20,180 nucleotides of DNA from Pseudomonadota bacterium (lineage in GTDB: Bacteria > Pseudomonadota > Gammaproteobacteria > Burkholderiales > SHXO01): positions 1-20,180 of the forward strand of contig JAEZCG010000231.1 in assembly GCA_023430065.1 (NCBI GenBank), written 5' to 3'. Below are positions 1-6,437 of the stretch, piece by piece. Below the pieces are notes generated by a model. The model worked only from the letters and a program-made list of their open reading frames with translations, did not search any database and was not told where the DNA came from. Both the position numbers and the translations under genes were made by a program. How positions within the stretch are numbered: the stretch's first letter is position 1; each line of letters begins with the position of its first letter.

Positions 1-7
1 GCGTGGT

Positions 8-36
8 TTGACACCCCTCGCGCCCATCCTTAAAAT
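8..36 (+). promoter_or_regulatory. sigma70-type promoter of the tRNA-Lys pair
   Basis: A perfect -35 hexamer TTGACA (8-13) is followed after exactly 17 bases by TAAAAT (31-36), one mismatch from the consensus -10. Transcription would start near 43, about 9 bases before the first tRNA. This is the clearest promoter in the window and suits a strongly expressed stable-RNA operon. No second promoter is evident between the two tRNAs. Confidence 0.85.
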
Positions 37-51
37 GCCGTTCTTTTTTGC

Positions 52-127
52 GGGCGGTTAGCTCAGCCGGTAGAGCAGCGGACTTTTAATCCGTTGGTCG
101 CGAGTTCGAATCTCGCACCGCCTACCA
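52..127 (+). tRNA. tRNA-Lys (anticodon TTT)
   Basis: The 76-nt cloverleaf can be folded by eye. It has a D-arm with TAGCTCAG and GGTAGAGC, an anticodon loop CTTTTAA with anticodon TTT, the T-loop TTCGAAT on a GCGAG/CTCGC stem, and an encoded CCA end. The acceptor arm pairs GGGCGGT with ACCGCCT, which leaves a G1-U72 wobble; the discriminator base is A. It decodes AAA and probably AAG. It is the first gene of a two-tRNA transcript. Confidence 0.97.
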
Positions 128-168
128 TCCGTCCGACCTCGTCGCAGCATCGCTGCAAGCACTCCTGC

Positions 169-244
169 GGGCCGTTAGCTCAGCTGGTAGAGCAGTGGAC
201 TCTTAATCCATTGGTCGAAGGTTCGAATCCTTCACGGCCTACCA
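169..244 (+). tRNA. tRNA-Lys (anticodon CTT)
   Basis: This second 76-nt tRNA follows the first after a 41-nt spacer that contains a small GCAGC/GCTGC hairpin (144-156), probably a processing spacer. The anticodon loop is CTCTTAA (anticodon CTT, reading AAG), the T-loop is TTCGAAT and CCA is encoded. The acceptor GGGCCGT pairs with ACGGCCT, again with a G1-U72 wobble. It is highly similar to the TTT gene upstream, so the pair probably arose by tandem duplication. Confidence 0.97.
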
Positions 245-267
245 CGCATTCCTCGTCGTCTGGCATC

Positions 268-295
268 GACGGCGGCTACTTCCGCGCTCGCCGTC
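268..295. terminator. possible hairpin between the tRNA operon and the convergent membrane-protein gene
   Basis: A 7-bp perfect stem, GACGGCG (268-274) with CGCCGTC (289-295), encloses a 14-nt loop and overlaps the stop codon of the minus-strand gene. There is no T-run, so it is not a canonical intrinsic terminator. Its place between convergent units is the main support. Confidence 0.2.
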
Positions 296-974
296 CCTGC
301 AGATATGCACCGCTGGTCTGACTGATCCACGCAGAGATGGCGAGCAGGATGGGCGTGGCCAGTTCCAGCCCTTCCTCGAACGAATCGGTCAGTCCGATCA
401 GCCATTGCGGACGCGCGAGGTGGAAGATCTCGGTCAGGACCGCTGCAGAACGGTCGAGTGCCTTGCCGAACACCAGCAGCCCCGCGCCGACCAGCAGCCA
501 CATCCCGGCGCGCGTGTTCAGACCTCGGCGCGCGTAGAGGAAGCGGACCACGACGTATGCGGCGTAGACGATCAGGCACAGAATCGCGATCGCCGCGATG
601 GCCGCGATGACGCGCTCGGAAAGGGCAATGGAACCGTCGCGGTAGTAGTTCAGCTTCGAGATGCTGCGTGTGGTGAATGCCTTGTGCAGATCGGCTTCAC
701 GCGCCGCAAACAGCAGGTAGAGCACGGTGAATGCGGCGGCTGTCGTGCCGAACGGGCGTACACGCACGACGATGACCGCGGCCGCTGCAATCCAGCCGAG
801 CAGGGAGAGTCGCTCGAATGGACCGGTCTCGGCGAACATGGCATCGAAGGTGCCGGGCGCCAGCGTGAACGGCAGCAACGCCAGCATCGCCGCATAGGCG
901 GCAACGAGCACCAGAACAGCCTTGTCGAATCGTGTCATGCCGATCTTCGCCTCGAATCGCCCGTTGCGATTCAC
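276..974 (-). CDS. uncharacterised polytopic membrane protein of the LPS operon
   Basis: This 232-residue protein is of unknown function. About six hydrophobic segments are visible (near residues 17-37, 55-73, 75-90, 122-147, 157-170 and 205-225). Charged motifs lie beside them: AREADLHK near 91, a region with RSISKLNYY after it, and an acidic EEGLELATP before the last helix. I recall similar small membrane proteins near cell-envelope genes, but cannot name a family or reaction. It is the last gene of the LPS operon. Its GTG start (974) overlaps the TGA of the upstream glycosyltransferase as GTGA, which implies translational coupling. An ATG at 938, with GAGG and GAAGA a little upstream, would give a 220-residue protein that begins just before the first helix and may be the true start. 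A role in LPS or lipid-linked sugar handling is inferred from context only. Confidence 0.8.
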   Translation of the reverse strand: MNRNGRFEAKIGMTRFDKAVLVLVAAYAAMLALLPFTLAPGTFDAMFAETGPFERLSLLGWIAAAAVIVVRVRPFGTTAAAFTVLYLLFAAREADLHKAFTTRSISKLNYYRDGSIALSERVIAAIAAIAILCLIVYAAYVVVRFLYARRGLNTRAGMWLLVGAGLLVFGKALDRSAAVLTEIFHLARPQWLIGLTDSFEEGLELATPILLAISAWISQTSGAYLQGRRARK

Positions 975-2041
975 TCGCCGAGCAGCTCGCGGTACAGCGC
1001 GCGGTAGCGCCCGATGATCGTCGCCTCTCCGTAGTCGATCGTCGCACGGCGTGCGCCGTTCTCGACGAGCTGCGTACGCAGCGCCTCATCGCACACAATC
1101 CGCCGCATGCCCTGGGCGAGGGCCTCGGGATCCTCGCATGGCACCACCCAGGAATCCTCCCCGTGCACGGTGATCTCGCGCGCGCCGCGAAACGCGGTCG
1201 CCAGCAGCGGCTTGCGATATGCCCAGGCTTCCAGGATAACGTTCCCCATCGGTTCGGCATCGAGCGACGGGAACACGACCGTGTCGGCCAGGTGATACCA
1301 CTGTGCCGGCTCCTGCTGCCATCCCGCCCACACGATCCGATCGGCGATGTCCAGTTGTGTGGCCTGTTGCTCCAGCTGCGCACGCAGGCCGCCATCGCCG
1401 AGCAGGATCAGGCGCGGCCGCCGGCCGTCGATCTCTCGCGGCAGGCGGGCGAAGGCGCGAAGCAGGTTGGCGTGCCCCTTGAACCAGACGAAGCGCGCCG
1501 GATGCAGCATCAGCCAGTCGGACGGTTGCGCACCGATGCGCGTGCGCAGTGCCGCCACCTGCGCATCGTCGCGGGCGATCGGCTCGTCCGCGAAATTGTC
1601 GATGTGGAAGACTCGCTTGGACGGCAGTCCCTGCTGCACCATCCAGTCGCACAGCGCGCGCGTGTTGCCGATCCAGGCGTGCGCGTGCCGGTACTGATGA
1701 ATCTTGTAGTAGCCGCCCAGCCTGGCGACGTGCACCTTCGCGGGATCGCGAGGAAGGTGCGTCAGGCGCGTGGCACGGCCCATATAGGTCTGCACAATGC
1801 GCGCACTGCTGCGCCGGGCAAAACGGCTGACCTGCCAGCGGGAGACCGGATCCCACACGGTGCGCATGGGCCGCTGGGCAAAGGGGATGCCGGAGAGATG
1901 GTGGCGGGCAAGGTCGCTGTCGGTGCGCACCAGCCCTTCGACCGAATCGCCGGCACGCTGCATCGCGCGCAGGAAGCGTACGAACCACCGTTCAGCCCCG
2001 CCCATTTCACGCGTGCCGATGATGTGCAGAGAGTGAATCAC
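971..2041 (-). CDS. GT4-family glycosyltransferase (LPS core/outer core)
   Basis: This 356-residue GT-B enzyme of the glycosyltransferase 4/group 1 type has no predicted membrane segment and probably acts at the cytoplasmic face of the inner membrane. The N-terminal domain carries the GGAERW acceptor-side loop (14-19). The C-terminal donor-binding domain has LHPARFVWFKGH near 179-190, LILLGDGGLR near 211 and the E-x7-E signature EPMGNVILE (Glu263, Glu271). Family knowledge implies retaining transfer from a nucleotide sugar; the donor and acceptor cannot be read from sequence. The start is GTG at 2041, because no ATG, GTG or TTG lies upstream in frame and the protein begins at the first beta-strand as usual for the family. 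No Shine-Dalgarno is visible there. A 72-nt gap separates it from the upstream heptosyltransferase, the only loose junction of this operon. Confidence 0.9.
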   Translation of the reverse strand: MIHSLHIIGTREMGGAERWFVRFLRAMQRAGDSVEGLVRTDSDLARHHLSGIPFAQRPMRTVWDPVSRWQVSRFARRSSARIVQTYMGRATRLTHLPRDPAKVHVARLGGYYKIHQYRHAHAWIGNTRALCDWMVQQGLPSKRVFHIDNFADEPIARDDAQVAALRTRIGAQPSDWLMLHPARFVWFKGHANLLRAFARLPREIDGRRPRLILLGDGGLRAQLEQQATQLDIADRIVWAGWQQEPAQWYHLADTVVFPSLDAEPMGNVILEAWAYRKPLLATAFRGAREITVHGEDSWVVPCEDPEALAQGMRRIVCDEALRTQLVENGARRATIDYGEATIIGRYRALYRELLGE

Positions 2042-2113
2042 GAGGTGCGCGGGTGCGCGCAGGTCACGAACCGGAAGCGCGAATGGTAGCCGAGATCGGG
2101 GATCGGGTGCCGC

Positions 2114-3169
2114 TCAACGGTCGAGGACACGCAGCACCTCGTGCATGACCATTGCCGGCGTGATCTGGCGCAGGCAGTCGAACGCGCCGCCGCAGGTCGG
2201 ATGGCGGCGGCATGGGGAGCAGGCCAGTCCCAACCAGATCACCCGAGCGTCGTCGCGCCCCGTGTCGAGATAGGGTCGGGTGGAGCCGAACAGCGCCACG
2301 GTGGGGCGCGCGAGGGCGATGCCCATGTGGGTCAGGCCGGTGTCCACTCCGATCACCAGCCGTGCGCCGCGAACCACTGCCATCGCCTCGCCCAGTCCGG
2401 TGCGCCCGGTCAGGTCGACGATCCCTTCTGCGTTCGATCGCAGCGCCTGGGCGCGCGTCCGGTCTGCGGGCGCGCCGAGCAAGACCACCGGCAAGCCCAG
2501 CCGCGCTTCGAGGTCGCGCGCGAGTTCCTGCCATGCGTCGTCGAACCAGTGCTTCTGCGCGCGCGTGGTGAATGGGGCGAACACCACATAGCCGCCTCGC
2601 GCCAAGCCGTGCGCGGCGAGCAGCGCGTCGGCGCCTGCTTCGGCTGCGGCGGGCACGTGCAGCATCGGCCGGAAGGGTTCGTGGCGCAGGCCCAGTGCCT
2701 GTGCCAGGTGCTGGTATTCCGAGCCGATCCGCTCGATGCGTCCGTGCCCGGTGACGACCTCGGTCATCAGCAGCCGGCTGCCCTCGCGGGAGTTCAGGCC
2801 GACGCGTCTGGGCGCCCCCGACAGCCACGCCAATGCGCCGCTCTTGAGCAGTCCTTGCAGGTCGAGCACGAGCTGGAAGCGCTGCGCGCGCAACTGTGCC
2901 CGAAACGCCTGCACCGCACGCAGCAACGCTCCGTAGCGGCGTGAGCGCCACAGCTGCCGCCAATGCCGGCGCGGCCAGGCGAGCACCTCGTCGATCGCCG
3001 GATGGGCGCACAGCAGGTCCTGCAACCCGTCCTCCACGAGCCATGTCAGGTGCGCACGCGGGTAGCGCTCGCGCAATGCGCTGGCCAGGCCCGAGGCGAA
3101 GACGATGTCGCCGATGGCCGAGGTGCGCACCACGAGGATGCGGTCGGGGCTGTCAGGCGAGTTGCTCAC
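2114..3169 (-). CDS. waaC: LPS heptosyltransferase I-like protein (GT9)
   Basis: This 351-residue glycosyltransferase family 9 protein most resembles heptosyltransferase I (WaaC), which adds the first L-glycero-D-manno-heptose from ADP-heptose to Kdo2-lipid A. Visible features are the N-terminal strand and loop RILVVRTSAIGDI with Asp21, the family's catalytic acid position; LVLDLQGLLKSG near 100-111; the donor-site motif DTGLTHMG at 276-283 followed by PTVALFGST; and a C-terminal cysteine cluster CSPC plus two further cysteines (317-332), usual in this family. The start is GTG at 3169, which overlaps the upstream TGA as GTGA; the reading frame extends much further upstream, but only as out-of-frame shadow of the ligase gene. 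WaaC rather than WaaF or WaaQ is a judgement from overall likeness, so the symbol is less certain than the family. Confidence 0.9.
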   Translation of the reverse strand: MSNSPDSPDRILVVRTSAIGDIVFASGLASALRERYPRAHLTWLVEDGLQDLLCAHPAIDEVLAWPRRHWRQLWRSRRYGALLRAVQAFRAQLRAQRFQLVLDLQGLLKSGALAWLSGAPRRVGLNSREGSRLLMTEVVTGHGRIERIGSEYQHLAQALGLRHEPFRPMLHVPAAAEAGADALLAAHGLARGGYVVFAPFTTRAQKHWFDDAWQELARDLEARLGLPVVLLGAPADRTRAQALRSNAEGIVDLTGRTGLGEAMAVVRGARLVIGVDTGLTHMGIALARPTVALFGSTRPYLDTGRDDARVIWLGLACSPCRRHPTCGGAFDCLRQITPAMVMHEVLRVLDR

Positions 3170-4392
3170 TTGCGCGGCCCGTGCGAAGGCGGGCTGGCAT
3201 ACAGCAGCACGCTGAACAGCACGAACATGAGCGAAGTGTTGGTGCGCCAGAGATAGGATTCCAGCGCGCAGACGAGCAGGAACAGAACGGGCAGTGCCAC
3301 GCGCAACCGGTCCAGCCCATCCGAACGGGGCAGGCGCAGCAGCGCCGGCGGCAGGAGCGCGAGCATCAGGGTGATGCCGCCGAGGAGTCCGGTCGTCGTG
3401 AGCGCCAGCAGATACTGGCTGTGCGGATTGTGGGTGGGGTCCCAGGCGGGGGTGTGACGGGCGTTGACGATCCGGTACGTCTCCTCGAAGTCGCCGGTGC
3501 CCACGCCGGTGAGGGGATGCTCGGAGAAGATGCGCCAGGCGTTGATGTTGTAGACGATGCGCAGGCTCACCGCGTCGTTGACCGCGTTCTCGTAGTCGGA
3601 CAATTGGTGCAGCGCGCTGTCCGTACGTTCCCTGAAGTACTCGCTGCCGCCATAGGCGATGGCGAACACGCTCGCCATCACGGCGACGGCGCCGATGCTG
3701 CCGAGCACGGGGTGTCGCGCGAACTTCTGCAGCGTGAGCAGCCCCATCAGGACGATGAAGGCGAGTTGACCGGTGCGGCCTCCGGAGATGAGCAGGTTTC
3801 CGGCCGTGAGCAGGAGCGAGATTCCGAACAGCGTGCGCAGGCGCCTTGCACCGAACAGCAGTTCGTGGCCGGCGACATAGGCCGCCAGCGCCAGGACCGG
3901 TGTGTACATGATCCTGTCCACGAAGGGCGCCGTGTCCCGCTCGTCCTTGTCGACGCGAATTCCCTCCGGCAGGAAGTCGAACACGTGCAGCTGCAGCCAG
4001 TTGTAGTAGGCGAGCAGCTCGCACATGGTGACGCCTACCAGGAACGCGCCCAGGTAACGCCAGCGATGCTCGGGACGCGCCACCGTCAGCAGGACGGGCG
4101 AGAGCAGGAAGAACATCGCACGGCTGACCATGCGACGGCCGTCCTCGAAGTCCTCGGTCCACAGCAGGCCGAGGGGGAGGATCCAGAAGTAGGCCTGGAA
4201 TGCCCAGAATACGCTGTTGCCGCGCAGCGCCTGCCATTTCAGGGCGAATCGCCCTTCCACAAGCCACAGCAGCAGGATCGCCAGCATCAGCCAGTAGGCT
4301 GGTGCGATCGTCGTTGGGATGACGAAGAACAGACCAGCGAGCAACCAGGAATTGACATCCGGCGCGGCGGCGCGCAGCGCGGAAAGACTCAT
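3166..4392 (-). CDS. O-antigen ligase-like membrane protein (WaaL/Wzy_C type)
   Basis: This 408-residue polytopic protein has about ten hydrophobic segments and a large periplasmic loop (roughly 245-330), as in WaaL O-antigen ligases. The loop carries the Wzy_C signature HPLTGVGTGDF (292-302), then HNPHSQYL (321-328), whose histidines match the essential His region of WaaL. Arg206 in GGRTGQ matches the conserved arginine at a helix end. Known WaaL enzymes join undecaprenyl-diphosphate-linked glycan to lipid A-core on the periplasmic side of the inner membrane. Wzy polymerases share this fold, but the neighbouring core transferases favour a ligase. The ATG at 4392 overlaps the upstream gene's TGA as ATGA. 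Its stop overlaps the next gene's GTG, so it is coupled on both sides. Confidence 0.88.
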   Translation of the reverse strand: MSLSALRAAAPDVNSWLLAGLFFVIPTTIAPAYWLMLAILLLWLVEGRFALKWQALRGNSVFWAFQAYFWILPLGLLWTEDFEDGRRMVSRAMFFLLSPVLLTVARPEHRWRYLGAFLVGVTMCELLAYYNWLQLHVFDFLPEGIRVDKDERDTAPFVDRIMYTPVLALAAYVAGHELLFGARRLRTLFGISLLLTAGNLLISGGRTGQLAFIVLMGLLTLQKFARHPVLGSIGAVAVMASVFAIAYGGSEYFRERTDSALHQLSDYENAVNDAVSLRIVYNINAWRIFSEHPLTGVGTGDFEETYRIVNARHTPAWDPTHNPHSQYLLALTTTGLLGGITLMLALLPPALLRLPRSDGLDRLRVALPVLFLLVCALESYLWRTNTSLMFVLFSVLLYASPPSHGPRK

Positions 4393-5429
4393 CGCATCTC
4401 CACGCCGCAGGTCTCGAATGCCGCGCGCATCGACGCCTCCTCCTGGGCGGACTTGAAGCGCACCTGGTCCCAGCCGAAGGCGACCACGCGCGTGTCGCCG
4501 CCGTAGATCTGGCGTGCGAACAGCAGCGCGGACGATCGCACACCGACCACGAAGCGGTACGTCTGCCTGCTCATGTAGGACTCGAGTGCCTCGTTCGGTT
4601 CCACCACCCGATAGGCGGGCTGGTTCAGTTCGCGGTTGGGGTCCTTGGGGTGGCCTTTGTAGTCGATTTGGTGCGCGCCTTGTGAAATGAGCCAGTCGGC
4701 GATCTGGCGGGCCACCGCGTCGCGATCGCGCGCCTCCATCAGCCCCGCGCCCACCAGCGGCTGCCCGATGACCAGCGCGCGCATCGCACTCGAAGCGTTT
4801 TGGGCCGGGGCGCGGTCGGTGAGCGGCGGCAGCACGATCGTCTTCGCGGGGTCGTACTCGTGCGGCAAGCCGGGCAGGACGTAGATGCGATCGCAGAATG
4901 GTGCGTCGGACCCGATGCGGTCGCCCGAGAAGCACCAGTAGCGCAGCTCCGGCGCGACCAGTGCGCGCAGCCGACGCAGGCGCTGGAGCGCACGCTTGAG
5001 GGGAGTGAGCGGATAGCGGCGCACGCTGAGCAGCCCGTCCGGAAGGATGCGCGCATGCATGGCCGGATGGCCGCACAGGGGCGGCAGGCCGTGCAGGAAG
5101 TAGTTGATGGCCTCCGTGTCGAACACGGCACTGTGGATGTGCAGGCGATCGCAGCGGCCGACCAGTTCGGCGATCATGCGCAGGTTCGCGCGCAGGCGGC
5201 GATGGCGACCGAACGCTCCCGGCATCGGATGGAAGCGTGGCCACGGCATGTAGCGCGCGGCGTCCCACTCGCTGCGCCGGACCGCCGGCTCGACGCCGGG
5301 CTTGTACCAGATCAGCACCTGCCGCGCGCCGCGCTCGAAATCGGTAGCGATGCGCCGCGCTGCGAGATACTGCAGCGGCGAGGCGACGAAGTAGAGCGCG
5401 ACGGCCGATTCGGACACGTGACCTTGCAT
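4389..5429 (-). CDS. sialyltransferase-like glycosyltransferase (GT52/polysialyltransferase type)
   Basis: This 346-residue GT-B-like protein has no membrane helix. It opens with the strand and loop YFVASPLQYLAARRI seen in GT52 and polysialyltransferase-type enzymes. Three short motifs sit in the order known for bacterial sialyltransferases: LPDGLL (129-134; the usual D/E-D/E-G is here P-D-G), YKGHPKDP (257-264; the HP motif) and GVRSSAL (297-302; the S/T-S/T motif). The CMP-sugar donor is inferred from family. GT52 also contains non-sialic enzymes, and no sialic-acid synthesis gene is in this window, so the sugar is open. It is the first gene of the LPS operon. ATG 5429 has no Shine-Dalgarno, whereas GTG 5417 has AAGG just upstream and fits better with a -10 box at 5445-5450, so the true start may be 5417. 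Confidence 0.8.
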   Translation of the reverse strand: MQGHVSESAVALYFVASPLQYLAARRIATDFERGARQVLIWYKPGVEPAVRRSEWDAARYMPWPRFHPMPGAFGRHRRLRANLRMIAELVGRCDRLHIHSAVFDTEAINYFLHGLPPLCGHPAMHARILPDGLLSVRRYPLTPLKRALQRLRRLRALVAPELRYWCFSGDRIGSDAPFCDRIYVLPGLPHEYDPAKTIVLPPLTDRAPAQNASSAMRALVIGQPLVGAGLMEARDRDAVARQIADWLISQGAHQIDYKGHPKDPNRELNQPAYRVVEPNEALESYMSRQTYRFVVGVRSSALLFARQIYGGDTRVVAFGWDQVRFKSAQEEASMRAAFETCGVEMR

Positions 5430-5444
5430 CGGGTTGGAGGCGCG

Positions 5445-5450
5445 ATTCTA
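5445..5450 (-). promoter_or_regulatory. putative -10 box of the LPS operon
   Basis: On the minus strand this reads TAGAAT. It would place transcription start near 5438, giving a leader of about 9 nt to ATG 5429 or 21 nt to GTG 5417. No good -35 hexamer lies 16-18 bases upstream, so the call rests on the -10 alone and on a matching box for the divergent gene. Confidence 0.35.
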
Positions 5451-5525
5451 TGCCGATCCGGGCATGCGGCGCGTGCTCCGGTTCGCGATCCCTCCGGCGC
5501 GACGCGGCAGCGTGGACAGTTCCAG

Positions 5526-5531
5526 TAGAAT
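5526..5531 (+). promoter_or_regulatory. putative -10 box of the acyltransferase-GT2 operon
   Basis: TAGAAT on the plus strand puts transcription start near 5538. That gives about 20 nt of leader to the ATT at 5559 and includes a GGAAG at 5547-5551. No -35 consensus is visible at normal spacing. It mirrors the TAGAAT on the opposite strand at 5445-5450 across a 115-nt divergent region. Confidence 0.35.
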
Positions 5532-5558
5532 CGCCCTGGCCTCGATGGAAGAACGCAC

Positions 5559-6437
5559 ATTCAGCGCCTCGTAATCGTCATCCTGCGCCTGCTGGCGCGC
5601 CTGCCTCTGGGTACGTTCCACGTGCTGGGAGCGGTGGGCGGCCACCTCGCCTATGCCCTGTCGGGCCGCTATGCACGGCGGTTGCGCACCAACCTGCGAG
5701 CCAGTGGATTGTGCGCGAACGAGTCCGAGTTCCGGCGTGTATTGCGCGCCAACATCGCCGAGACCGGCAGGCAGGCTATCGAGAGCATTCCGCTGTGGTT
5801 CCGCGACGTACGCGAGGCGGCCAGCCTGGTGCGCGACGTGCGCGGAGAAGAGGCGGTGCGCGCCGCGCTGGCCGACGGACGCGGCGTCATCCTGCTGACG
5901 CCGCATCTCGGATGCTTCGAAGTCGCCGCGCTGTACGCGGCGCAATTCGTCCCCATCACCGTGCTGTACCGGCGTCCGCGCGTGGAGTGGCTCGACGGAA
6001 TCATCGTGGCGGGGCGGGGGCGCGGCAACGTGCGCCTCGCACCGGCGAGCGCGAAGGGTGTGCGGCGCCTGCTCAAGGCGTTGCGCGACGGCGAGGCGAT
6101 CGGGGTGCTGCCTGACCAGGTGCCGCGTTTCGGTGAGGGCATGTGGGTCGATTTCTTCGGGCGCCCGGCCTACACCATGACTCTGATCGGCCGCCTATGG
6201 GAAGTGACCCGGCCCGCGGTGTTCGTGGCCACCGCCGTGCGACGACCGCGAGCGGGCGGTTATGACATCGACGTCGAGCCGGTGGAGGGAGACCTGGCTG
6301 GCGCAGCGGGTATCCGCCGCTTGAACGCCGCAATCGAGCGCGCCGTGGCGCGTTGTCCCGAGCAGTATCTGTGGGCGTATTCGCGCCACAAGCGCCCCCC
6401 GGGCGCTCCGCCGCCACCGCAGGGCGAAACCGTATGA
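5559..6437 (+). CDS. lipid A biosynthesis lauroyl/myristoyl-type acyltransferase (LpxL/HtrB family)
   Basis: This family transfers an acyl chain from acyl-ACP to a lipid A precursor at the inner membrane. The HX4E catalytic motif is in TPHLGCFE (His116, Glu121 when counted from 5559). DQVPRFGEG and FFGRPAYTMT follow, as usual for LpxL-type proteins. The first ATG/GTG/TTG in frame is GTG 5622, but that would remove the N-terminal hydrophobic segment and the conserved ILRLLARLPL stretch encoded just upstream. The frame is open back to a TAG at 5526. The best candidate is ATT at 5559, preceded by GGAAG with 7-nt spacing; it gives 292 residues, normal for the family. Alternatively, ATG 5545 would join this frame if one base were added, suggesting a frameshift or sequencing indel. 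Its TGA overlaps the next ATG as ATGA. The acyl position and chain specificity are unknown. Confidence 0.85.
   Translation: MQRLVIVILRLLARLPLGTFHVLGAVGGHLAYALSGRYARRLRTNLRASGLCANESEFRRVLRANIAETGRQAIESIPLWFRDVREAASLVRDVRGEEAVRAALADGRGVILLTPHLGCFEVAALYAAQFVPITVLYRRPRVEWLDGIIVAGRGRGNVRLAPASAKGVRRLLKALRDGEAIGVLPDQVPRFGEGMWVDFFGRPAYTMTLIGRLWEVTRPAVFVATAVRRPRAGGYDIDVEPVEGDLAGAAGIRRLNAAIERAVARCPEQYLWAYSRHKRPPGAPPPPQGETV

Noticed and set aside
932..2089. A 385-codon plus-strand open frame opposite the GT4 gene
   Set aside because: It is antisense to a gene with clear GT4 motifs, and its translation looks like a reverse-complement shadow.
2896..4506. A 536-codon plus-strand open frame opposite the heptosyltransferase and ligase genes
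   Set aside because: It is antisense to well-supported genes, its composition is rich in Arg, Gln and His with no domain, and such long antisense frames are expected at this GC content.
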